Source of the DNA: Rheum nobile
Taxonomy: Eukaryota; Streptophyta; Magnoliopsida; Caryophyllales; Polygonaceae
Reading direction: 5' to 3'
Assembly: GCA_027886185.1 (NCBI GenBank)
Contig: WOAB01000869.1
Location: 1,116,001 to 1,180,000, forward strand
DNA length: 64,000 bases
Within the stretch, counting starts at the first letter, position 1. Each line of letters opens with the position of its first letter. Below the pieces are notes generated by a model. The model was given only the letters and a program-made list of their open reading frames with translations, was not told the DNA's origin and did no database searches. The translations under genes were made by a program, and so were the position numbers. Below, in pieces: positions 47,362-58,443 of the stretch.

Positions 47362-49199
47362 TCACCATAAATCAGAATTAGAGGCAACATCACCATAATC
47401 AGGGACGATTCTTCCCGCAGCTTCATCGTCAGAGGAATCAGGGATTACAATAATCTCAGGGGAATCAGGGAGGACGACGATCTCATGGGTAGGATAGAGC
47501 TCAACGAACTCGGGGGTAGTAGGGAGCTCAACGATCTCTGGGGGCTCTTTCCGCATCTTCCCCTCCACAGTTTCCTCTGAGCCAACAGGAGTGAAGCTGT
47601 GATCCCCAACACAATCGCCACCTGATAACAAGAATTTGTCGTTCTAATTCCTACTATGCAAAATATCCAAACAAACCCTAAACCGTAGTCCTAGGTAAGT
47701 AAAGGTCGAATCCACAGGGAGGCGGATTCTATCTTAGTATGCAATTTATATGTCAATCCAAAGTAACCAAATGGGGTTTTGTGAGTTTAAGTAATCTAAG
47801 CATGCAAAAGTAAACAAGCGAAAGAGTTGTGAAATCAGTGATGAGAAAAGCACTTAGTCAAACAACATCCACTATTCGTATGACAAGTTAATCCTAGATA
47901 CTCATTCAAAATCTCATGCAATGGAAATTCCAATTCCTTTTCAGATATAACTAATAGCATAACCAAATACTATTAGCACTAACTAATTAAACAACCCTGA
48001 AACTATTAAGATTCAGTTTAACAGCAGCTTTACGGATATGAATATAGTTGGATACAATTCTAGCATAAAACAACCAGATATTATCCTAGAATGTAAATCA
48101 GTTCTCTTCTGCATAAGACTAGCACAACCAGATACTAGTACGATGCAGTTGCTACTCTGAAATAGATATGCTCAACCAGTAACAATCTAGATCTAGCAAT
48201 CAATCAATAGAAACAAACCCTAGTTGCGCAGGCTAGAGATTATCAATATTAATCATAAGCAATCAAGCAAGAGAATAGATAAAACCCATGAAATAGATAA
48301 GGAACGAGAATCTCACAACTTAATCAAAACGAAAGCTTCAGCGTCTAACTAAGCCAAGGAGGCTTAGTTCTTCATAGCGTAGAACGTAGAATGAAATTAG
48401 GGTTCGAGAGAGTTGATGAGATGATAGGATAATCAAGCCTCTCTCTACCCTTAAATACTAAAGGAAATAAAGTCTAAGTTAACCTAAAACGAAATAAATA
48501 AAAACGTAATAAAATAATGCAGAATAAACAAATAAGGAAACGGCTCGACGGTGCTTCCAACAGCGGCGGCGGGCGCTGCAAGTGAGGCGGCGGGCGTCGG
48601 AAATGCGGCGGGCGTCGGGATTAAACGGCGGGCGCCGTTCCTATGTCGTAGCCGTGGTCGCTGGAGGGGAATTGGCGGCGGGCGCCGCAATGTGCACGGC
48701 GGGCGCCGTCGCTGTTCTTCGGTTCAGCTCCTACGACACTTTCGTAGAAACGCCATAACTTTTGATTCTCAACTCGGATTGCGCTCATATTTTGAGGACT
48801 TGCAGTAGACTTCAAGATCTAACTCCTCAAATTGGAATCACTCCATTTGGACATCTGAGTAGAGAGAACGAACCAATTTAATTCAGCTTACCGTTCTTCT
48901 ACTCTTCATTGCACTCCCTTAGCGTCTTCTACTGGTGGCTTCCTCCTCAGTGTCTCATATGATCTCCAAAACCGCTCAAACACCTCCAAAAACACCAACT
49001 TCGCCCCCAAATACCATGTACATGAATGTGTCTAAATCTACCCGAATGACACCAATAAATCCTCTAATGACTCTTAGTTAAGCCCTACAAAGTAGTGCTT
49101 ATCACCACCCCACTCGCACTGTGGAGCTTTAGAGCAAGCAACAAAAAGTGCATCAGAAGTCCAGGACCCATCGGACTTAAATAGGTCTGAATCACCCAT
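47362..49199 (-). pseudogene. Accessory ORF of mariner-like element 2, split by a solo LTR
   Basis: Minus-strand frame: 49199-49105, then, past the solo LTR, 47622-47362. Skipping the 1482-bp LTR and one copy of its CCACC duplication, the frame is open from ATG to TGA, about 115 codons. The N-terminus is MGDSDLFKSDGSWTSDALF. The C-terminal half has four 9-residue repeats, PEIVELPTT, PEFVELYPT, HEIVVLPDS and PEIIVIPDS, followed by SDDEAA. The homologue in element 1 is at 61367-61765. Repeats of aliphatic residues before an acidic serine stretch resemble SUMO-interacting motifs (inference). It lies opposite in strand to the transposase of element 1. Function unknown. Confidence 0.6.
47623..49104 (-). 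mobile_element. Solo LTR of the same gypsy family
   Basis: 1482 bp, TGATAACA to GCTTATCA, flanked by CCACC on both sides (47618-47622 and 49105-49109), and with no internal region. It is longer than the other two LTRs because it carries an extra module at 48715-48905, and its GC-rich array (48565-48712) has about six words. It differs more from them than they do from each other, so it is another subfamily. Confidence 0.88.
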
Positions 49200-49639
49200 G
49201 AATGCAAATAGAGAATGGAACCCAGGGGACCGGGGTTTTCAAAGCACTCAAATCTGAGATTTAGGGTTTTTTTGGGCGGGTTTTGGGAGATATGGATAGA
49301 TCTAGACGAGGAGCAAGCTTTTTCAGTGTTTTGGGGACAGCCGGAGCAGATTAACCGCCGGCGAGCAGATCTGCAACACATCGAGATCTCAGATGAGTTA
49401 GGATTTCAGAGAGAGCTCATACGAGAGAGAGAGCTCAGACGAGAGAGTAGAGAAGGAGAGACACCTTCAAGGAGAGTGAGAGGTCAGATGAGAGCACAAA
49501 TAAGATCTAGAGGTGAAGAGAGCTCAGACGAGAGAGGAGACGAGAGAGCTCAGATCTAGGGTTTCAGAGAGAATGAGAGAGGAGACAGAGAAGAGAGCGG
49601 CGAAGAGTGAGACGAGAGAGCTATGAGTGAAGAGTGAGA

Positions 49640-49870
49640 GACAGATTAGGGTATTTAGGGTTAGGGTGAGAAATGGGCTGGGCTGGGTAGATTAGGGTTT
49701 CGGTTAATTGGGCTGGATAGATTAGGTCGGGTTAAATGGGTAGATTAGGGGGTAGGTTAATATGGGTTAGAGATATTGGGTTAGGTTAAAATATGGGTTT
49801 GGGTTAGTTTGGTTAAAAATATGGATTTGGGTTAAGTTAATGGATTTAGGAGTAGTTTGGTTAATTTTGT
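49640..49870 (-). repeat. Degenerate telomere-like repeat at the right end of mariner element 2
   Basis: Repeated TTAGGG/TGGGTTA/GGGTTAGG words (for example GGGTATTTAGGGTTAGGGTG at 49649-49668), matching 62190-62400 in element 1. On the minus strand this reads as AACCCTAA-type words upstream of the accessory ORF. Confidence 0.6.
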
Positions 49871-50382
49871 TAGTTTAATTAATTAATTAAATTTTTAATT
49901 AATTAGGTTAATTAGGTTAATGTAATATGGTTTATTAAGTTTTAGGTTATGGATAAAAATGGTGGATATTAATGGAGTTTGAAATGGATGAAGATGGTAT
50001 GTGAGAATGATTGGATGTGAATGATTTGATGTGTAGAATTTTGGATAAAAGATGGAATGAATAAGGATAATGTTGGAAAGAAAAGATGGATAGAAAATAA
50101 AATAAAGTAAAGTAGGACAAATAAAAAGGGACGCCCAAAACGGAAACAGGACGAACATTATGGGACGGAGGGAGTATTATATATAGTTATTATTTTAAAA
50201 CTATTGATCTATATTTCAAATTTTAACATATATAAAATAATTATTTTTCACAAAAATGATAACTATGTATATAGGGTGATAGTTTTGAAAATAATAACTA
50301 TGTATATGAAAAATGTGAACTATGTATATGGCCAATTGATAATTTATCTACAACATGATCATATAAAACATTTGGAAAAATA

Positions 50383-51490
50383 TCGTGTGCGAAAGTTTAT
50401 TAACGTACAAAATACGAAAGAATTATAGCCGTTTGATTTGCTTCAGTTTTTTGCATTGTTACACGCGCTTTCAATTTTATTTTATTTTCGCTCCATCTGT
50501 TCGCTTCAGCCTTCTTTTTTTCGCTTCAGCTTTTCTAAAAAAAAATTTCTAATTTTTTTTTGCATTGTTACACAAACTTGCACTTTTTTTTATTCATTTG
50601 CACTTCCTCCTTAACCACTTGCACTTCTGTTTAACAGCTTACACTTTCGTTCTATTCGCTTGCACTTATTCATTATTCTGATGCACTTTCTGTTTGCTTA
50701 CTTGTATTTTAAATATTTTTTAATATCATATTTGCTTGCACTTTCGTCATTTCACTTGCACTTATTCATTATTCTGATGCACTTTCTGTTCACTTACTTG
50801 CACTTTACTTCGTATTCTCATGCACTTTCTTCCTATTGGCTTGCACTTTCTGTTATTTAATCTCTTGAACCTAAAGTGCAAGCATATAAGAAAAAAATGC
50901 AATCAGAAAACATAAAGTGCAAGCATATAAGAAAAAAAGTGCAAGCAAATCAACACAAAGTGCAAACAAATACAATGTGTATTCGAATATACACAATGTA
51001 CAAGCAGAATAAATAAATGTTCAATGAAAACATAAAGTGCAGGCATATAAGAAAAAAGTGCAAGCAAAAAAATACAAAGTACAAGCGAATAAACACAAGG
51101 TGCATTCGAATATACACAATGTGCAAACTAATAAATAAAAGTGCAATCAGAAAACATAAAGTGCAAAAAAATAAACACAAAGTGCAAGTAAACATAAGGT
51201 ACATTCGAATATACACAATGTGCAAGCAGAATAAACAAATATGTAATGAAAATATAAGGTACATTCGAATATATACAATGTGCAAGCAGAATAAACAAAT
51301 GTGTAATGAAAATATAAAGTGCAAGCATATAAGAAAAAAATGCAAGTAAAACAAAACAAAGTGCAAGAAAATAAATACAAAGTGCAAGCAAACATAATAA
51401 AGCGGGTGTAATGACACACTCCATAGCGCTGGTCACGATGGACGGCTGAAGATCTTTCGTATTTTGTATTTTAACAGCCTTTCACACCCG
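50383..51490. mobile_element. GTGCAAG foldback element
   Basis: The outer arms, about 50383-50420 and 51454-51490, are inverted (ACAAAATACGAAAG left, CTTTCGTATTTTGT right). The left half (50560-50870) is filled with CTTGCAC words and the right half (50870-51400) with AGTGCAAGCA words, about 15 of them, so the whole 1.1 kb can fold on itself. No coding; the long minus-strand frames there are repeat translation. A copy of one arm is at 1-345. Confidence 0.7.
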
Positions 51491-51744
51491 AACTGTGTCT
51501 ATTTTTATCAATTGATTATTTGGTTAGCGTTGAATAGTGCATATTATATTCTTTTTACCATTTGCTTAGTAAATTTATCTAAAATAATATTGTTTTTTAT
51601 TCTAACAATAAAATAATGAATGGTTAGTATATTTATTTTTCACGTAACTCAAATTTTTGAGCCACTATGACATTGGTTATCTAAAATAACATTTTTGTGT
51701 GTGTTTTCGTGGCACAGTCGTTTGAGAACTATATATCGTATTAA

Positions 51745-51763
51745 CCCGCGGGAGCTATACTAG
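51745..51763 (+). mobile_element. Possible Helitron 3' terminus
   Basis: CCCGCGGGAGCTATACTAG: a short GC palindrome, about 8 bases, then CTAG followed by T, the pattern of a plant Helitron 3' end. No 5' end could be placed. If correct, the foldback sequence may lie in a Helitron that inserted just upstream of helicase copy C. Confidence 0.4.
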
Positions 51764-51999
51764 TTTCTTACGTATTCAGGAAGGATTGTCCTGAGAAGCC
51801 CTAATTCGAAAGTATCTAATTTATGCGATTACCGCTAGCCCCAAAATAACGCGCTGAGGGATCCTCTCAGATTCGCCATAATCGAAATCTGGAGTCTCAA
51901 TCGTACAACAAGGTCAGTGTAATTACTCTTTCTCTCTGCACCGCCTTTGATTTCGTCGGGATTTCAAGTTCATAGCTTGTTCCACAATAGTAGTTAACG
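51764..51999 (+). promoter_or_regulatory. Leader and proximal promoter of helicase copy C
   Basis: From about 51770 the text matches copy B upstream (TTACGTATTCAGGAAGGATTG). It has a CT-rich leader TTACTCTTTCTCTCTGCACC. GTCAGT at 51912 with CCACAA near the start codon in copy C (CCACAG in copies A and B) could be a 5' UTR intron in A and B; copy C has lost that AG. Confidence 0.5.
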
Positions 52000-54900
52000 A
52001 TGCCTTCGGAAGCCGCCATACCCGAGGGTTTGCAGTACCTATCATTGATCTCCAAAGTTTGCACCGAGTTGGAGGCTCATGTAGGCACGGATAACAAAGT
52101 TCTCGCGGAATTCATCACTGAATTGGGCCGGACTAGCGATTCCGTGGATGAATTCGATGCTAAGCTGAAGGAGAATGGTGCCGAATTCCCTGATTACTTC
52201 GTTAGGACGTTGTTGACGATTATCCATGCGATTCTGCCTCCTAAGCCGAAGAAGGAGGGCAGGGAAGGGAAGAAGGATGGCTCGGAAGGGAAAAAATCAA
52301 AGTTTCCGGGGCTGTCGATGGCGGATACTAAGGACAGGGTGAAGCAGTTGGAGAGAGAGATTGAGCTGGAGGCCGAAGAGTTGCGTAAGAAGGAAGAAGA
52401 GGAGAGGGAGAGGGAGAGAGAAAGAGACAGGCATAGAGATAGGGATGTAGATAGATATAGAGGAGGGGAACGCGATAGAGAGAGGGACCGTGTAGACAGA
52501 CGAGATAGGAATGCAGAGAGGGATGAAGATGGCTATGGTGATAATAGGGGAAGGCATGGTGACAGAAGGCGGGATAGGCATTTTGAGAGGGATGAAGATG
52601 ACTGTGATGATAATAGGGGAAGGTATGGTGATAGAAGGCAGGATAGACATGGGAGGAATAGGTTTGATGAATACCGAGATGGTAATGGTGATGAAGGGGA
52701 TAGGAGAGGTGGTGGTGGTGGGGGAAGACGAGATGCTAAGCGTGATGATGAAGGGGAGAGGAGAGGTGATGGTGGTGGTAGGCGAGATGCTAAGCAGTAT
52801 CCGACAGAACCCGAGCTATATGAGATTTACAAGGGGAGGGTTTCAAGGGTGATGGAAAGTGGTGCATTTGTTCAGTTGTCTGATTTAAGGGGAAAGGAAG
52901 GTTTAGTTCATGTTTCACAGATGGCTACTAGGCGCATAGCTAATGCTAAAGATGTTGTGAAGCGGGATCAGGAGGTGTATGTGAAAGTGATATCAATTTC
53001 AGGTCAGAAGCTTAGTCTTTCAATGAGAGATGTTGATCAGAATACGGGTAAGGATCTTCAGCCCTTGAAGAAAAGCTCGGGGAATGATGCTTCCAGGAGC
53101 AATCCTTCGGGATCAAATGGGCCAACCTCCAGGGTAGGTCTATCGGGGATTCGAATTGTGGAAGAGGACCAGTCTGGCTCTTCTCGTCGGCCACTGAAAC
53201 GTATGAGCTCACCTGAGATGTGGGAGGCCAAGCAGCTGATTGCATCTGGGGTTATGAGCGCCAAGGATTATCCAATGTATGATGAGGAAGGTGATGGGCC
53301 GATATATCAAGAAGAGGGTGCTGAAGAGTTGCTTGATATTGAGATGAATGATGATGAACCAGCGTTCTTGCAGGGTCAGACCCGGTACACTGCTGACATG
53401 TCACCTGTCAAGATCTTTAAGAACCCAGAGGGTTCCTTGAGCCGTGCAGCTGCTCTGCAGTCTGCTCTTATTAAGGAAAGGAGAGAAGTACGTGAGCAGC
53501 AGCAGAGGACCATGCTTGATTCCATACCCAAGGATCTTAATCGTCCCTGGGAAGATCCAATGCCTGAGACAGGTGAAAGGCATCTTGCGCAGGAGCTGAG
53601 GGGTGTTGGCCTATCAGCTTATGACATGCCAGAGTGGAAGAAAGAAGCTTATGGAAAAGCATTGACTTTTGGGCAGAAGTCCAAGCTTTCGATACAGGAG
53701 CAGAGACAGAGCTTGCCTATTTACAAATTGAAGAAAGAATTGATTCAGGCTGTGCATGATAATCAAGTCCTGGTTGTTATTGGTGAGACTGGATCTGGTA
53801 AAACTACTCAGGTTACTCAGTACTTAGCTGAAGCTGGATACACAACTAGGGGAAAGATTGGTTGTACACAGCCCCGTAGAGTTGCTGCAATGTCCGTGGC
53901 CAAGAGGGTTGCTGAGGAATTTGGTTGTCGCCTTGGGGAGGAAGTTGGATATGCTATACGTTTTGAAGATTGTACTGGCCCCGAGACAGTAATCAAGTAT
54001 ATGACTGATGGTATGCTTCTTAGGGAGATCCTGATTGACGATAGTCTTTCTCAGTATTCAGTCGTAATGCTTGATGAAGCTCATGAAAGGACTATACACA
54101 CTGATGTTCTTTTTGGGTTGCTAAAGCAACTTCTGAAACGCAGATCTGACCTTCGTTTGATTGTCACCTCAGCTACCTTGGATGCGGAGAAGTTTTCTGG
54201 GTATTTCTTTGACTGCAATATCTTTACAATACCTGGGAGAACTTTTCCTGTGGAGATACTTTACACCAAGCAGCCAGAGACAGACTATCTAGATGCATCT
54301 CTGATCACAGTCCTTCAGATTCATCTAACAGAACCGGAAGGTGATATTCTTGTCTTTTTGACTGGGCAGGAGGAAATTGATTATGCCTGTCAATGCCTGT
54401 TTGAGAGGATGAAGGCACTCGGAAAGGATGTACCAGAACTGATTATTTTACCAGTTTACAGTGCTCTTCCCAGTGAAATGCAGTCCAGGATTTTCGAACT
54501 TGCCCCTCCTGGTAAGCGGAAAGTTGTTGTGGCTACCAATATAGCTGAAGCCTCATTGACAATTGATGGAATATTTTATGTTGTTGATCCTGGATTTGCC
54601 AAGCAAAATGTATACAACCCAAAGCAAGGTCTAGATTCACTTGTTATTACTCCAATTTCACAAGCGTCTGCAAAGCAGCGAGCTGGCCGTGCTGGGCGTA
54701 CTGGACCAGGGAAATGTTACCGCCTCTACACAGAGAGTGCATACAGGAATGAGATGTCACCAACATCAGTTCCAGAAATACAGAGGATAAATCTTGGCTC
54801 AACCACTCTTAACATGAAAGCTATGGGAATCAATGATCTCCTTTGTTTCGATTTCATGGATCCACCACCTCCTCAGGCACTGATTTCAGCAATGGAACAG

Positions 54901-55773
54901 TTGTACAGTTTGGGTGCTTTGGATGATGAAGGTCTTCTGACTAAATTAGGCAGAAAGATGGCAGAATTTCCTCTAGAACCCCCACTGTCGAAGATGCTAC
55001 TGGCCAGTGTGGACCTCAGGTGCAGTGATGAGATATTGACCATGATTGCTATGATCCAGACTGGTAACATCTTTTATAGGCCTAGGGAAAAACAAGCCCA
55101 AGCAGATCAGAAGAAGGCCAAATTTTTCCAACCAGAGGGAGATCACCTGACTTTGCTTGCAGTTTACGAGGCTTGGAAGGCCAAAAATTTTGCAGGACCT
55201 TGGTGTTTTGAGAATTTCGTTCAGTCTCGATCATTGCGGAGGGCTCAGGATGTAAGAAAGCAGCTTCTTAGTATCATGGACAAGTATGTATTAGCTTTAA
55301 TCCCCTATCCGTGATTTGCTGTGTTGTTGTATGAAAGTTTTATTATTTTATTCTCTCCTAACTTGATGTTGTGTTTCAGGTACAAGCTAGATGTATTGAG
55401 TTGTGGAAGAGATTTTACCAAGATAAGGAAGGCAATCACTGCTGGCTTTTTCTTCCATGCAGCCAGAAAGGATCCACAAGAGGGGTATAGAACCCTAGTT
55501 GAGAACCAACCTGTCTATATACACCCTAGCAGTGCTCTTTTCCAGAGGCAACCTGACTGGGTTATTTATCACGAACTGGTCATGACAACAAAGGAATATA
55601 TGCGAGAAGTTACTGTTGTGGACCCAAAGTGGCTGGTAGAATTGGCACCAAGATTTTTCAAAGTGTCAGATCCCACAAAGATGAGCAAGCGCAAGCGTCA
55701 AGAACGTATTGAACCACTTTATGACAGATACCATGAGCCTAATTCTTGGCGTTTGAGTAAACGTCGTGCTTAA
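52000..55773 (+). CDS. PRP22: Pre-mRNA splicing DEAH-box RNA helicase, PRP22/DHX8 type (intact copy C)
   Basis: Releases spliced mRNA from the spliceosome after the second step, using ATP (family knowledge). Two coding exons, 52000-55283 and 55380-55773, joined across a 96-bp intron (AA|GTATGT...TTTCAG|G) give 1225 residues, slightly longer than usual for plant DHX8. Order: N-terminal PRP22 domain (1-80, LEAHVGTDNKVLAEFI), an Arg/Asp/Glu-rich region (115-250), an S1 RNA-binding domain (about 278-345, GAFVQLSDLRGKEGLVHVSQ), then the helicase core with GETGSGKTTQ (from 595), DEAH (692-695), SAT (about 723) and QRAGRAGRTG (from 893), HA2 and OB regions, ending SWRLSKRRA. All motifs are intact and no stop or frameshift was found, unlike copies A and B. 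It is single in this window as a functional gene, so it probably supplies the essential activity if no other locus does. Confidence 0.93.
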
Positions 55774-57092
55774 TGTTGTAGGAGACGGTTTGTGACCTAT
55801 TGCTTGTCACTCTTTTGCAGCAACAGGTCCCGCTCTCCACAGTTTTTATCAGTTGTAAATTTTTAGTTTCCTTCTTAAGAAGAACAAAGTGGCTTTCATT
55901 TCAGGTTTTTTTAAGAAGTTGAATGGGATTACTATATCAATGGCAATTTAACATAGAATGTCTCTTTTGTTAACAAGACATAATATTGATCCTCTTTTAA
56001 TCCGACGTGGGTAGGTTGGATGCTATTATATTTCTTTCCCGGATCCTTTCACTGTTGTCTTACTTGACCTATTGATGCTTTATACTGATTTGTTCTTGTG
56101 GCTGATATAGAGCTATCAAGACTCTGTTCTTGTTAATCTTTGTTCGGGAGCTGTGTATAGGTAAGTGGCCATAGAAATCTGTCACTTCTAGCCTGTCAAT
56201 GAATGTTGCATATTTTGACGAAGTTTTCTTTCTTGAAACATTTCTTGTTTGTGCTTTTGTGTTTTTGGGCTCAAAGCTGGGTACAATAACCCAACAGTGG
56301 CTTCAATCGTGGTTCATTGCAGCTTGATCTTAATCATATTTCCTGAAGCTATGTTCCTGTGCATTTTCTTGTTCAATGTTTTTAGATATGGTAATAGTTG
56401 TACTCTGTTGCCAAAATGAGATTGTGGTCGGTGTTCCTATGCATTTTACTTACTAAATGCTTCTAAAGCATGCCAGTTGATAGAAAAATGAAAGCTTTTC
56501 TACACATTGTTTTCTGAGTACATGATTTGAATGCTGTTTCATGGTGTACTAGTACAATACAGTTCCTTTATATTGTCTTCTGGGAACATTTTGCAGAGTG
56601 GTAGGAGGAAATTTAGCTGGATCATCTCTTTTTATGAACAGGTATGATCACTGGCCTCCTGTAGCACATATATTGTTTTCTTTATTTGTTCGAATATTTT
56701 CTTTTTACTTCCTTTATCATAGTTTGCACTCTCCTTCCTCATTTCCTTGTGCTAATTCTAGTATTCTTAGCTGCGATAGCTTTTTTTCCTTACAGATTAG
56801 TTTGTTCATTTGATGCCATATAGCATAAGGTTTAGTGCAGTAAAGTAGATGTCGATAAACTTTTACCAAAAAAATTAGTTTGTTCATTAACATAAATCAT
56901 TCATATCTAGAAAAAAAATTGTGACCCCGGTATTTGGTGTTATGAGGATAGTTATGGAAGTTGATCACGAACAGGATCCATACAGCTCTTTCTATTTATT
57001 GTTCCCTGTTTTTGACTATTTGAGATTGACTTTATACATCATAATCTGAAGTTGTCAAATTCATGTAATCTCTACTCTTATCATAATTTAAA
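55774..57092 (+). other. 3' flank of helicase copy C
   Basis: Shared with 24873-26017 behind copy A, with several hundred extra bases (about 55880-56215). A conserved exon-like island 56595-56640 (TTTGCAG before, GGTATGATC after) may be a 3' UTR exon. Homology with copy A ends near 57092 (AATTTAAACA). Confidence 0.55.
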
Positions 57093-58060
57093 CAACTCTT
57101 ACCATGAAAATGACAACAATTATTGTTATATCCTTTCCTTTTAGCTCTACATGTGTTTGGGAATCTTCTGATCTGCTTCCTCTTAGTCTAGCAATCTTTC
57201 TCTTTGAGCCTGCTTCTGGGTACTCCCTTTTCCTTGTTGGGTGTCACTTTCTTAATTCATCATGGAAAAATCATAGTAATCTTCTAATAAAAGTAGCGCT
57301 CGCCCTTTGATCTGGAAACTTGTTGCATCTTTTATATCATTTTCTCATAAAGAACAAATAAACAATAGCCAGTTCATCTGTTGATTGGGTGGAAAGGCTT
57401 CGAGTGTGAGCCGTTTATGGGTCAAGTTATTGGTTCAAAGATTATGATAATTCTAAATCAGTGTCACTTGGAGTCGAAATTTGTCATTTAGGGGTTGAAA
57501 ATTTTCTACCAAGCCCAATATTCATTTTATAAGGTTTTCCAATGGGGCCGCATTTGATAGGTAATGCTGATTTTTCCTGCAAATCCTTAGATTTAGCAAT
57601 AATGAGTATTGTCCTAATCTTAAGCCATCATTGTGTAGTGAACACCTTTTGTGTGTTTTTCAATTGTGGCAGGCCATTTGGAGCTAGTATTCCTGAGCAA
57701 GAATATGGAGAAATTTCAGCAGAGTAGGACCCCAACACAACACATTGCTTTTTGAAGAGTCTGCAGTTACAAGTTTGGAAAAACCAAAACCAGGTCAGTG
57801 AAAATGAAAGCCACATACTTATCAGCTCTCTCGTGCATGGAATTTTAAATGGGAGAACAAGAATATGTGTGAATCTTGAAATGCTAGTTTCCTGGAATAA
57901 CCGAAATTAGGTCTCTGATGTGATTTGATGAATGATTAGTGTATTATACAGATTGATTGCCCTGTTTTTTTGCAGCCTTTTTTGGAGTTTTGAGTTGGTA
58001 GTTTCAAACAACACTGCTGATTGATGGTAGCAGTTGGGTATTTCTTGTTAGTTGTTACTA
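57093..58060 (+). other. Single-copy spacer with a possible last exon
   Basis: 57674-57727 follows a TGTGGCAG acceptor and reads PFGASIPEQEYGEISAE then TAG. It looks like the end of a coding exon, but I find no partner exon with confidence and do not recognise the protein. Otherwise AT-rich intergenic sequence. Confidence 0.3.
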
Positions 58061-58443
58061 CTCCCTCTGTTCCGAAATGTTTGTCCTAAAGTACAAAAAA
58101 CTCTTCAATTAAGAAATTTTATTAGAGTACAAGTTGTAATTATTAATGCTACAGTGCAATCTGTGATAAATTACCACAAATGAAAAATCGTCCAATGAAA
58201 GGGGAGCATTAGCAAGCACACGGATCCACTTTCAAAATTTTGGAGACTTGGGACATAATTGCCCTAAACAATTTCTGCAAATTTTGGGGACTTAGGACAT
58301 AATTGCCCTAGACATAATTGCCCCTAAACAGAGTATAAAGGGGATTACAGCATTATGCAGGGGATTTACAGAATTTACATTCAAAGCTTCACTGAAATTC
58401 AGAGCAAAACAGAGAATAGTCTGCATCACAACCTGGTGGTGTC

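Larger units (their letters stand above)
40145..50174. mobile_element. Left-truncated mariner-like element 2, with two nested insertions
   Basis: Its own sequence is 40145-40423, 47332-47622 and 49105-50174, which corresponds with indels to about 60995-62711 of the element at 58061. The right end GGGACGGAGGGAG with TA (50175-50176) is the mariner/Stowaway-type terminus. The transposase half is missing. The gypsy element (40424-47331) and solo LTR (47623-49104) sit inside it, and each has a clean 5-bp target duplication. The pre-insertion text can be checked against element 1 (AGTGAGACTTAG at 61354-61366; CAATCGCCACCTCAC at 61667-61680). Confidence 0.78.

Noticed and set aside
50950..51436. 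Long minus-strand frames rich in Cys, Leu and Phe that look like a membrane protein
   Set aside because: They are translations of the AGTGCAAG/ATAAACAAAT repeats of the foldback element, overlap in several frames and have no domain.
57104..57816. Several 60-70-codon frames behind helicase C
   Set aside because: Short, unlinked and without domains; only the possible terminal exon at 57674-57727 was kept, at low confidence.
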